From an uncultured Blautia sp. (GTDB taxonomy: Bacteria > Bacillota > Clostridia > Lachnospirales > Lachnospiraceae): a stretch of DNA of 49,110 nucleotides. A model generated the notes under the pieces. That model saw nothing but the letters and a program-made list of their open reading frames with translations. It made no database searches and was not told where the DNA came from. Location of the stretch: positions 1-49,110 of the forward strand of contig URHS01000015.1 in NCBI GenBank assembly GCA_900547685.1, given 5' to 3'. Below are positions 1 to 7,471 of the stretch, piece by piece. A program made the translations under genes and the position numbers. Numbering within the stretch: the stretch's first letter is position 1; each line of letters starts with the position of its first letter.

Positions 1-119
1 TCACATCTGTTGTTTTCTGTCAAGAGTTTTTTTAAAAAACTTTTTTCAGTCTTTTTGACTGATTTGTTGTCGTTTTGCGACAGCTAGATTAGATTATCAC
101 ATCTTTCCAACTTTGTCAA
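1..119 (-). promoter_or_regulatory. Tandem strong promoters facing left, rRNA/tRNA-operon style
   Basis: On the minus strand there is a -35 TTGACA (114-119), a 17-bp spacer and a -10 TAATCT (91-96). Downstream lies a second perfect TTGACA (18-23) whose 17-bp spacer ends exactly at base 1, so its -10 would fall just outside the window. Both spacers end in the same GATGTGA string. Between them are two small hairpins (TCAGTC/GACTGA at 47-63 and TGTCG/CGACA near 68-82). Tandem near-consensus promoters with a structured leader are typical of rRNA operons in Firmicutes. The transcribed gene is outside the window, so that identity is inference. Confidence 0.7.
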
Positions 120-204
120 CAACTTTTTTCTTTTATTTTACATATTTTTTACCAGCAATCCGCTGATGGCATTTACTATACCATCTTCCGACGTTTATGT
201 CAAT

Positions 205-244
205 AAAAAAGCAGAAAAATTCTGCAAAATTTTCCTGCTTTTTT
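205..244 (-). terminator. Rho-independent terminator of the cvpA-like operon
   Basis: An A/T-rich hairpin with arms AAAAAAGCAG and CTGCTTTTTT, extended inward by a mismatch-containing A/T stem, overlaps the stop codon of the CvpA-like gene and runs into a T-tract on the minus strand. The symmetry means it could stop transcription from either side. Confidence 0.75.
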
Positions 245-944
245 ATTTCATGATTTCTTTTAAAAAATATAAAAATATATTCTCATCATACAAATAACTG
301 ATAATCGGATTTTCTCTTATTAACTGATAACAGTTTTGCGCCCAAACAGTATTCCAAAATATAGATATTATCAGGAAAAAGATCCATATCACACATATTC
401 CTTTTGCCGCACCTAAAACAGCACCACCAATTCTATTCATCATACTAAGTATCGGAAAAGAAAAAACTGCCCCCAAAATTTTTCCAAGTAATCCCATAAG
501 AATACTTGCAAAAAGAAATGTTAAAAATAAACTAATGCCTCCTACAATAAAATCTGCAATACCTCCTGCCAGATATTCAGCAAAAGTCCCCATTAAAATC
601 CGATCATATTCCCCAGATGAGTTTTTCAAAAAGAAAATCTCTGTTATATTCTCCGGCAAAGGAATTTTTTGAATAACTTCTTTTTGCTCTTCTCTATTTA
701 TTTCCTCATCTTCCTGCACTTCTACTGTATCTGTAATATAACTCTCACATTGACTCTGAATACTTTCGTAAATTCTTGTTTCCTGTTTTAATACCCTTTC
801 TATGTGTGGATTAAGAATAAAACAGGCTGCAAGAGTTACAAAAACAGATAAAAATGAAAGTGCCATTTTCACCATTCCTTTTTGAAACCCTTTGAAAATA
901 TACATTACGGGAATCGCCAAAACAATTACACATAACCAATTCAT
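243..944 (-). CDS. CvpA-family membrane protein
   Basis: About 233 residues with the CvpA/colicin V production pattern: an N-terminal hydrophobic helix followed by a basic turn and a second helix, a hydrophilic middle of about 60 residues rich in Glu, then three further membrane segments with the Gly-rich stretch typical of the family (near residues 130-210). Members in Firmicutes are integral membrane proteins of unclear function, sometimes linked to envelope maintenance. The start is ambiguous. An ATG at 956 overlaps the upstream stop as TAATG but has no ribosome site, whereas the ATG at 944 is preceded by GAGG six bases upstream, so I use 944. It is last in a cluster with a DUF5711 protein and shares the terminator at its 3' end. 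Confidence 0.75.
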   Translation of the reverse strand: MNWLCVIVLAIPVMYIFKGFQKGMVKMALSFLSVFVTLAACFILNPHIERVLKQETRIYESIQSQCESYITDTVEVQEDEEINREEQKEVIQKIPLPENITEIFFLKNSSGEYDRILMGTFAEYLAGGIADFIVGGISLFLTFLFASILMGLLGKILGAVFSFPILSMMNRIGGAVLGAAKGICVIWIFFLIISIFWNTVWAQNCYQLIRENPIISYLYDENIFLYFLKEIMK

Positions 945-955
945 CTGCATCCTCA

Positions 956-2116
956 TTATTTTAAACTGATTGTATTAATTCCATTCTCTGAGATTACCAT
1001 ATATCGTTTAGAAGATATTTGAAACATATTTTTTACAGCCCCTTCATTTATAATTCCATCAAATTTTAAAATTCCTTTTAAATTATACATTTTCACCTCA
1101 GAGCCATCGCACATAATAATCATTTCTTTACTAATATCAATGCTTTGATATTCATGTTCAAATTTTTTGGAAAACATTTTCTTACCGGAAGGTGAATAAA
1201 GCTGTATCACATACCCTTCTGTCTTACCGGTTCCCTTTAATACCAGTCCAAAATATTTTTCGTCATGAAAGATACTGACAATTTCTTCTTCTATGGTTTC
1301 TTTCACCTTTTCCTTTGGGCTTTCTGTCCCTTTAAAAATTGAATAGCCATTATCTCTAAACGCCACTGCTGTTTCCTTATCCAGATAAGTCACCTGTGGA
1401 ATAATAGTGTTCTCATATTGATATTCAGCCACAATATTATCTTCCTTATTCTGCCCTGCATCGCCAAAATTATAAAAAATAACTTTGCTGATCAGATGGC
1501 TATTTTCTACCAGCAAAAAACTGACTGCAATATTTTCCCCACTGGGAGAAACATCCATATCTAAGGGATATCCCGGATTATCTATACGTGTCTGATTTTC
1601 CGCTATGACACTTCCGTCAGGTGCATAATAGTTAATCCATGTCTTTTCTCCATCTTGCAAAATAGCTGCCACAGAACCTTTTTCCGTAATTTCTGCCTGC
1701 AGAATAGGAAACTTTGTCTCCACATCAGATATTGCTTTGTTTTTATTCATGAGAAACATTTTTGTGCCTTTTTTATCATAAATAACTGCCCGTTCTCCTA
1801 ATACATCTGATGAAGGATTACTCATTTCAAAAGTCTGGTTCCACAGGATTTCCTGTGATTGAGACAAAAGATATGCACCATCATCTCCATATTTCAAAAG
1901 ACAATCTCCCAATGGAATGTAATCTGATGATTGCGTATCTTCATTGCTGGACGAAGAAATCACACGATAGTTATGATATACATGATATTTAATACCCAAA
2001 ATAACAATCAGTATGAAAATCAGAATTCCCAAAGGAATAAACCACTTCCGATTCCATTTGGTTTTATATAGCTGTATTACTTTATTATTTTCAGAAGTAT
2101 GTTTTTTTACATTCAT
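956..2116 (-). CDS. DUF5711-family membrane-anchored protein
   Basis: 386 residues. A basic N-terminus of about 25 residues is followed by one transmembrane helix (about residues 27-44) and then a long extracytoplasmic region with alternating short beta strands, like a propeller-type fold. The overall look matches the DUF5711 family common in Lachnospiraceae; no biochemical function is known to me. It has an AAGGAAG ribosome site seven bases before the ATG. Its stop overlaps the first in-frame ATG of the CvpA-like gene, and a LysM protein gene lies 46 bases upstream, so the three probably form one envelope-related transcription unit. The family name rests on recall of the sequence pattern and not on a search. 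Confidence 0.7.
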   Translation of the reverse strand: MNVKKHTSENNKVIQLYKTKWNRKWFIPLGILIFILIVILGIKYHVYHNYRVISSSSNEDTQSSDYIPLGDCLLKYGDDGAYLLSQSQEILWNQTFEMSNPSSDVLGERAVIYDKKGTKMFLMNKNKAISDVETKFPILQAEITEKGSVAAILQDGEKTWINYYAPDGSVIAENQTRIDNPGYPLDMDVSPSGENIAVSFLLVENSHLISKVIFYNFGDAGQNKEDNIVAEYQYENTIIPQVTYLDKETAVAFRDNGYSIFKGTESPKEKVKETIEEEIVSIFHDEKYFGLVLKGTGKTEGYVIQLYSPSGKKMFSKKFEHEYQSIDISKEMIIMCDGSEVKMYNLKGILKFDGIINEGAVKNMFQISSKRYMVISENGINTISLK

Positions 2117-2162
2117 AAATTTCTTCCTTAATCGTATTTTTAACTAAGTATAGCACAAATTT

Positions 2163-3275
2163 TTATGGTAGTAAAATTGTTTGTCCCGGATAAATCAAAT
2201 CATTTTCCTGTATCTGGTTTAGCTCACAGATTTCTTTTACCCGTTTTGCATTTCCATAATTTTTTATACTGATTTTTGTAAGAGTATCTCCCTGTTGAAT
2301 CGTGTACGAATTTTGAACAGAAGCCTGTGTTTCCTGCTGTGGCTGAGGAGTTTCCGGTTCTTTCGGAATTTCCTCCGGTGTTTCTTCTGTTTCTTTCGTT
2401 TCTTTTGGTTTTGTATCTTCATCCGGAGAACCATTTACAGGTGTTACTTTTACAGGTTCCTCAACTTGTTCTTTTATACTGGCAACAGCACTTTTATTGT
2501 TTTTCACTTTTTTATAATCATTTATATAAAGAACTCCTACTGCCAGAGCTGCTGCCATTGCACACACTCCCACTGTTTTAAACACCGGAAATTTATGCTT
2601 TTCTTCTGCATCACTTTTCATTTCCACTTTCTTACGGAAGGTATGTACCGCAGAGTCATCCACATCTTCTGTCTTTTTTTCCTGTTTCGCATTTTGAGAA
2701 ATCAAAAAGCTTCTCATAGGTTCATTCTTTTCATAATATACATAAAAGCCTGTCTGCCTTGACATTTTGCCGTCTTCATAACGATAAAAAGCCTCCTCCT
2801 TTTCCAAGGGTTCTCTTACCAGCAAGATTTTATCATTGCCACCAAAATGATTTAAATGTGTCTGGCAAATAACCTCATGAAGCTCCATAGAGCATCCGGG
2901 TATAGACAGAAACCATCCCACTACCTCCTGCTCCGGAAAATATTCCTTATTCTTTTCATATACATGATTCCATATTTCCTGAGTAAATGTCAAATGTTCC
3001 TCACTTACCTCCATTTCTTCCAGAGCCACCGCACTTTTTACAAAAAGATAAGAATTTCCGTCTTTCCAATTAGACTGTCCCATTAAAATCGCAGCCATTC
3101 CCTTATGTGAATTTTCAGTGGCTATTCTACTGAGATAAGTATACGCATAATCTTCTATATAGATTTTTTGTGTTCCGGTAATCTCCCCTATCTGACGTAT
3201 ATTATTGGGAATACGAAAATATCCTTCGTTTCCGTCAGGCTTTTGTTTTTCCTTTTCATAAACAATTTCTATCAT
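2163..3275 (-). CDS. Membrane-anchored LysM protein with degenerate MPN/JAMM-like N-terminal domain
   Basis: 370 residues in three parts. Residues 35-185 resemble an MPN fold: GMAAILMGQ (59-67) and a GWFLSIPG stretch (120-127) sit where active JAMM metalloproteases carry GWxHSHPG, but both zinc-binding histidines are replaced (Leu123, Ile125). Residues 229-252 form a single transmembrane helix. After a Pro/Glu/Lys-rich linker (265-320), residues 323-369 form a LysM domain that should bind peptidoglycan. The topology suggests a cytoplasmic sensing or binding head linked to a wall-binding tail. It is upstream of the DUF5711 and CvpA-like genes. The LysM call is firm; the MPN call comes from motif shape and order. 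Confidence 0.8.
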   Translation of the reverse strand: MIEIVYEKEKQKPDGNEGYFRIPNNIRQIGEITGTQKIYIEDYAYTYLSRIATENSHKGMAAILMGQSNWKDGNSYLFVKSAVALEEMEVSEEHLTFTQEIWNHVYEKNKEYFPEQEVVGWFLSIPGCSMELHEVICQTHLNHFGGNDKILLVREPLEKEEAFYRYEDGKMSRQTGFYVYYEKNEPMRSFLISQNAKQEKKTEDVDDSAVHTFRKKVEMKSDAEEKHKFPVFKTVGVCAMAAALAVGVLYINDYKKVKNNKSAVASIKEQVEEPVKVTPVNGSPDEDTKPKETKETEETPEEIPKEPETPQPQQETQASVQNSYTIQQGDTLTKISIKNYGNAKRVKEICELNQIQENDLIYPGQTILLP

Positions 3276-3436
3276 AATCAGTCACCCCTTTTTGAATGAA
3301 AGGATAACATATTCCGGTTGCGAAATTTAGCATATTTGGTGGGCTATTCTGTTTTTTTTACGACATTTTTTTCGGGATAAAGTTTTAAAGAAACGGACAG
3401 ACTAACAAAAGTAGGACAAAGAAAGGATTTAAAATT

Positions 3437-4114
3437 ATGCCAAATAAAACACAACCTGTTTACTATATAGAAAACAAGAATTCCAGTGCAGGTACAAAGC
3501 TTGGCACTGTGCTTTATGATTTGTTTACCTCATACACAAAAAAATTTAATGAATTAGTCATTCTATGTATTGGAAGCGACCGTATTACCGGAGATAGTTT
3601 AGGCCCCTTAGTAGGACATAGTCTATCTAAAACCCCTTTAAAATCCACGTACATCTACGGAACTCTCGCACAGCCTGTTCACGCCTTAAATCTAAATAAG
3701 ACTATAAGCATGTTGAAAAAACAACATCCTCATAGTCTTATAATTGCCATTGATGCTTCTTTAGGAATGAAAAGTCATGTAGGCTTTCTCACCGTTTCTC
3801 AAGGGGCTTTAGAACCGGGATTAGGCGTACACAAAACCTTACCGCCTGTGGGAGATATTTCTATTACCGGAATTGTAAATATAGCCGGAACATTCGACCA
3901 TTTTCTTCTTCAAAGCACTCGACTTGCCACAGTTGTACAGATGGCTGATTCCATTGTCTCCGGCATTTTACTGGCTCATGGTCAATACTTTGGTCCTCGG
4001 CTGTTTCCGGCAGTTCCCTTTTTCCAATTGCCTTCCGAGCGCACTCGAAGTTTTACAAAATTCACACCACTATCGGCCGCTGCAGCTTCCTCCTTGCCAA
4101 AAGGAAGAACATAA
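3437..4114 (+). CDS. yyaC: Spore protease YyaC family protein
   Basis: 225 residues. The core (about residues 38-180) carries the YyaC/DUF1256 features: CIGSDRITGDSLGPLVG, AIDASLG, and a later PPVGDISITGIVN stretch, which resemble the GPR/hydrogenase-maturation protease fold. Bacillus YyaC is a sporulation protein of unknown target, usually about 205 residues. Here about 43 C-terminal residues run across the 3' end of the opposing HD-protein gene and look unlike the family, so the end may be an extension. It has its own AAAGGA ribosome site and is the only plus-strand gene in this part. No clear vegetative promoter is visible, which would fit a sporulation sigma factor, but I cannot show this. 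Confidence 0.85.
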   Translation: MPNKTQPVYYIENKNSSAGTKLGTVLYDLFTSYTKKFNELVILCIGSDRITGDSLGPLVGHSLSKTPLKSTYIYGTLAQPVHALNLNKTISMLKKQHPHSLIIAIDASLGMKSHVGFLTVSQGALEPGLGVHKTLPPVGDISITGIVNIAGTFDHFLLQSTRLATVVQMADSIVSGILLAHGQYFGPRLFPAVPFFQLPSERTRSFTKFTPLSAAAASSLPKGRT

Positions 4115-4683
4115 TCCTGATATTCATAGCCTGGTCCAAATACTTTTTTCACAATTCCTTTAATTAAGGCATAGGCGCCTCTCGGGAACCAAATTTTATA
4201 ATAATAGCGACCAATTTCACAGGTCCCACAATATTTATCTGTAAGAGTAATAATCCACGTTTCCCAATGCATAGGAGGAATTGGTGTCACAGGAAACATG
4301 TGCTTTACAATCATTTCCTCCTCCAAACTATTTAAATGAAAATATCTTTTTGCATTATGAAGAGCTCTGTGAGGATGCGTCATAGCATGTACCGGATCTC
4401 CTGTTTTCTTTCTATGCCCTCTCCAGTCATATAAAAACAAATCATGAAGCATTCCTGCACGGGCCGCGCTTCTTGCATCCAGATGAAAAAATTTACAAAT
4501 TCGATAATTATAATAAGCCACATTTAAACAGTGCTGATAGCAACTGGTTTCACAATGATGAGGAAATTTCTTCATTTTCAATACATAAGGATGATGAACC
4601 AAGTCTTTGATATAGTTGTAAAACTCTTCATTTCCGGGAGAAATTGCTGTTTGTTTTCTTCTTCTTTTTCTGCCCACTTTCAT
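3982..4683 (-). CDS. HD-domain phosphohydrolase-like protein
   Basis: 233 residues with HD-superfamily metal-binding residues in order: His51 (QHCLN), His80-Asp81 (MLHDLFLYDW) and downstream histidines around 90-110. The HD superfamily covers phosphohydrolases acting on nucleotides and other phosphoesters; the substrate here is unknown. The last 45 or so residues are basic and low in hydrophobic structure, and are encoded in DNA that also encodes the tail of yyaC on the other strand (133-bp overlap). A GGGGAG ribosome site precedes the ATG. A hairpin separates its promoter region from the transketolase operon. Confidence 0.75.
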   Translation of the reverse strand: MKVGRKRRRKQTAISPGNEEFYNYIKDLVHHPYVLKMKKFPHHCETSCYQHCLNVAYYNYRICKFFHLDARSAARAGMLHDLFLYDWRGHRKKTGDPVHAMTHPHRALHNAKRYFHLNSLEEEMIVKHMFPVTPIPPMHWETWIITLTDKYCGTCEIGRYYYKIWFPRGAYALIKGIVKKVFGPGYEYQDYVLPFGKEEAAAADSGVNFVKLRVRSEGNWKKGTAGNSRGPKY

Positions 4684-4709
4684 TGTATCACTCCCCTTTT
4701 TATTTTACA

Positions 4710-4737
4710 AAATCCTCGGCATAAAAGCCGAGGATTT
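4710..4737 (-). terminator. Terminator after the transketolase operon
   Basis: A perfect hairpin with arms AAATCCTCGGC and GCCGAGGATTT and a six-base loop lies 19 bases past the transketolase C-terminal subunit stop. The T-run on the minus strand is short, so termination may be partial. Confidence 0.7.
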
Positions 4738-4755
4738 CTTTCATACTTCAGAATT

Positions 4756-5694
4756 TTATACAAAAGCCTTTACTTTTTCATAAATTCCTGCTGCATCAAT
4801 TCCATATTTTTCTAATAATTTAACTGCCGGTCCAGATTCTCCAAACACATCATTAATTCCGATACGAAGCATTTTTGTAGGTGCTTTTTCAGAGAGAACT
4901 TCTGCAACAGCACCACCAAGTCCTCCAATTACAGAGTGCTCCTCTACTGTTACAACCTTACCTGTCTCCATTGCAGCTTTTACTACTAATTCTTCATCTA
5001 ACGGTTTAATTGTATGAATATTGATTACTTTGGCATCAATGCCGTCTGCTGCCAGTTTTTCTGCTGCCTGCAGCGCTTCATTTACACATAAGCCAGTGGC
5101 AAAAATCGTAACGTCTTTACCTTCTCGTAATACAATTCCTTTGCCAATTTCAAATTTATAATCTTCTCTATCGTTAATTACCGGAACTGCAAGTCTTCCA
5201 AATCGCAGATATACCGGTCCTTCATGATGATAAGCAGCTTCTACAGCGGCTCTTGCTTCCACGTCATCAGATGGATTTAAGATAACCATACCAGGAATCG
5301 TTCTCATAAGAGCTATATCTTCGTTACACTGGTGTGTTGCACCGTCTTCCCCTACAGAAATACCTGCGTGTGTTGCACCGATTTTCACATTTAAATGTGG
5401 ATATCCTACAGAGTTACGAACCTGCTCATAAGCACGTCCTGCTGCAAACATGGCAAATGTACTTGCAAAAGGAACTTTTCCTGTGGATGCAAGCCCTGCT
5501 GCAATACCTACCATATTCCCTTCTGCAATACCGCAGTCAATATGACGTTCCGGGAAAGCTTTCTGGAATGTAGCTGTCTTTGTAGCACCTGCCAGGTCAG
5601 CATCTAAAACTACCAGATTTTCGTACTTTTTCCCTAATTCTACTAATGCGTTTCCATAACTGTCTCTGGTTGCAATTTTCTTTACTTCTGACAT
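4756..5694 (-). CDS. Transketolase, C-terminal subunit
   Basis: 312 residues covering the pyrimidine-binding and C-terminal transketolase domains as a separate polypeptide, as in many Clostridia and archaea. Visible features are the ThDP-contacting region around DGATHQCNEDIALMR, with the GISVGEDGATHQ loop, and the C-terminal domain from about residue 190 with VVTVEEHSVIGGLGG. With the N-terminal subunit encoded just upstream (13-bp overlap), it should form a thiamine-diphosphate enzyme that moves two-carbon units between pentose and hexose phosphates in the cytoplasm. The transaldolase gene next door supports a non-oxidative pentose phosphate role. Confidence 0.93.
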   Translation of the reverse strand: MSEVKKIATRDSYGNALVELGKKYENLVVLDADLAGATKTATFQKAFPERHIDCGIAEGNMVGIAAGLASTGKVPFASTFAMFAAGRAYEQVRNSVGYPHLNVKIGATHAGISVGEDGATHQCNEDIALMRTIPGMVILNPSDDVEARAAVEAAYHHEGPVYLRFGRLAVPVINDREDYKFEIGKGIVLREGKDVTIFATGLCVNEALQAAEKLAADGIDAKVINIHTIKPLDEELVVKAAMETGKVVTVEEHSVIGGLGGAVAEVLSEKAPTKMLRIGINDVFGESGPAVKLLEKYGIDAAGIYEKVKAFV

Positions 5695-6521
5695 AATGCT
5701 TCACCTACCTTTTCCAAGTCAGCCATTGCAATGGCAAATTCTTCATCATTTGGAGCTTTTCCATGCCATCCGGCATTATTTTCCATAAAGGAAACGTCTT
5801 TGCCCTTTACTGTCTTCATAATAATTGCCGTAGGCATTCCTTTTACTGTTTTAGCTTCATCAAAAGCAGCTTTTAACTGATCGAAATCATTTCCGTCTTC
5901 CACATTAATCACATGGAAATTAAAAGCTTCAAATTTCTTATCAATCGGATATGGAGAACATACGTCTTCAATATTTCCGTCAATCTGTAATCCATTATTG
6001 TCTACAATTACAGTAAGATTATCGAGCTTTCTATGTCCTGCAAACATAGCAGCCTCCCAAACCTGTCCTTCCTGAATTTCACCATCACCAAGTAATGTAT
6101 ATACTCGATAAGAGTCATTGCTCAATTTTGCTGAAAGCGCCATTCCTACTGCTGCAGAAATACCCTGTCCCAAAGAGCCACTGGACATATCTACGCCTGG
6201 AATGTGTTTCATATCCGGATGTCCCTGAAGATAAGAGCCGATATGACGTAAAGTCACCAAATCCTCTACCGGAAAATATCCTCTGTGTGCTAAAGCAGAA
6301 TATAATCCTGGTGCAGTATGACCTTTAGAAAGTACAAAACGGTCACGATCTGCTTTTTTCGGATTTTTCGGATCAATATTCATTTCTTCAAAATACAAAT
6401 AAGTGAATACTTCTGTTGCGGACAAGGAGCCTCCCGGATGTCCGGCTTTTGCAGAATGGACAGCTGTTATAATTCCTTTACGAATTTCGTTAGCCATCTT
6501 CTGAAGTTCTAACTTGTTCAT
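5682..6521 (-). CDS. Transketolase, N-terminal subunit
   Basis: 279 residues containing the thiamine-diphosphate pyrophosphate-binding half: AGHPGGSLSATE near the N-terminus, LSKGHTAPGLYSAL, and the GDGEIQEGQVWEA...NNGLQIDG metal/ThDP motif. It works with the C-terminal subunit encoded downstream. I place the start at the ATG at 6521 because AGGAGG lies seven to eight bases before it; an in-frame ATG seven codons earlier has no ribosome site. A promoter 51-79 bases upstream overlaps the far end of the transaldolase gene region, so the pair can be transcribed apart from transaldolase. Confidence 0.93.
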   Translation of the reverse strand: MNKLELQKMANEIRKGIITAVHSAKAGHPGGSLSATEVFTYLYFEEMNIDPKNPKKADRDRFVLSKGHTAPGLYSALAHRGYFPVEDLVTLRHIGSYLQGHPDMKHIPGVDMSSGSLGQGISAAVGMALSAKLSNDSYRVYTLLGDGEIQEGQVWEAAMFAGHRKLDNLTVIVDNNGLQIDGNIEDVCSPYPIDKKFEAFNFHVINVEDGNDFDQLKAAFDEAKTVKGMPTAIIMKTVKGKDVSFMENNAGWHGKAPNDEEFAIAMADLEKVGEALCQK

Positions 6522-6571
6522 TTCTTTCCTCCTGATATACAATAAAAATCCAAAATCTGATTTTCCATGTC

Positions 6572-6600
6572 ATTATAGCAGATGATAACAGGTCTGCCAA
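6572..6600 (-). promoter_or_regulatory. Promoter of the transketolase genes
   Basis: Minus-strand -35 TTGGCA (6595-6600), 17-bp spacer, perfect -10 TATAAT (6572-6577). It lies between the transaldolase stop and the transketolase start. Confidence 0.75.
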
Positions 6601-6606
6601 CCTACA

Positions 6607-7260
6607 TTATTCACCAAATACTGCAATGTAATCTTTTTTAAATTTTTCAATTCCGGCATCTGTCAGTGGATGATGCAGCATTTGCTCGATTACTTTGTAT
6701 GGTACAGTAGCAATATCTGCCCCTGCAAGAGCACAATCTGTCACGTGCATCGGGTGTCTTACACTTGCTGCAATAATCTCTGTTTCGATACCTGCAACAG
6801 CAAACATCTCAGCAATTGTACCGATTAACTCTACACCATTAGTAGAAATATCATCTAATCTTCCTAAAAACGGAGAAACATAAGTTGCTCCTGCTCTGGC
6901 AGCCAAAAGTGCTTGATTTGCCGTAAAAATCAAAGTAACATTTGTTTTAATCCCCTCTGCGGATAACACTTTTACTGCTTTCAAACCTTCTGCTGTCATA
7001 GGGATTTTTACAACCATATTAGGATGAATTGCTGCAATCTCTCGTCCTTCTTTAATCATTCCTTCTGCTGAAGTAGTAGTAGCTTTTACTTCACCGCTGA
7101 TTGGTCCATCTACAATAGATGTAATTTCTTTAATTACTTCTTCAAATTTTCTTCCTTCTTTAGCAATTAAAGACGGATTGGTAGTCACTCCACAAATAAC
7201 ACCCATATCGTTTGCTTTTTTAATGTCTTCCACCTTCGCTGTGTCAATAAAAAATTTCAT
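6607..7260 (-). CDS. tal: Transaldolase (TalC/FSA-type small family)
   Basis: 217 residues, the size of the small transaldolase/fructose-6-phosphate aldolase family. The Schiff-base lysine is Lys85 in MVVKIPMT. Active-site residues separating the two activities favour transaldolase: Glu57 sits where FSA has Gln, and Phe131 (SPFLGR) sits where FSA has Tyr. It would transfer dihydroxyacetone between sedoheptulose 7-phosphate and glyceraldehyde 3-phosphate in the cytoplasm, together with the transketolase encoded downstream. The start is the ATG at 7260, preceded by GAGGAGG; upstream in-frame codons lack a ribosome site. Confidence 0.9.
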   Translation of the reverse strand: MKFFIDTAKVEDIKKANDMGVICGVTTNPSLIAKEGRKFEEVIKEITSIVDGPISGEVKATTTSAEGMIKEGREIAAIHPNMVVKIPMTAEGLKAVKVLSAEGIKTNVTLIFTANQALLAARAGATYVSPFLGRLDDISTNGVELIGTIAEMFAVAGIETEIIAASVRHPMHVTDCALAGADIATVPYKVIEQMLHHPLTDAGIEKFKKDYIAVFGE

Positions 7261-7318
7261 AGTAATAAATACCTCCTCTTTTTTCTTCTGCCCCGCAGGC
7301 AACTTTCTTGATAGTTAC

Positions 7319-7347
7319 AGTTTACTCTTCGTGGGCAAGTTATGCAA
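7319..7347 (-). promoter_or_regulatory. Candidate promoter of transaldolase
   Basis: Minus-strand -35 TTGCAT (7342-7347), 17-bp spacer, -10 TAAACT (7319-7324), about 60 bases before the ATG. It is only a moderate match. The rest of 7348-7471 is very A/T-rich and I see no other feature in it. Confidence 0.45.
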
Positions 7348-7471
7348 GAGAGCCTTTTATTATAAATAATTTTATTTATTAATATTTTTTATTTTTATTA
7401 ACACTTTAAAAAATAATTATGCTCATCTATCAATAACAAAGCGAATATTATTATTAATAATTTTTCTATTC

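Noticed and set aside
2295..2762. 155-residue plus-strand open frame rich in Phe, Arg and Cys
   Set aside because: It is antisense to the Pro/Glu/Lys linker and membrane helix of the LysM protein and has a composition artefact typical of shadow frames.
4075..4090. Linker-like string CGGCCGCTGCAG suggesting a cloning artefact
   Set aside because: It lies within continuous reading frames on both strands and is not a complete NotI site; coincidence is the simplest explanation.
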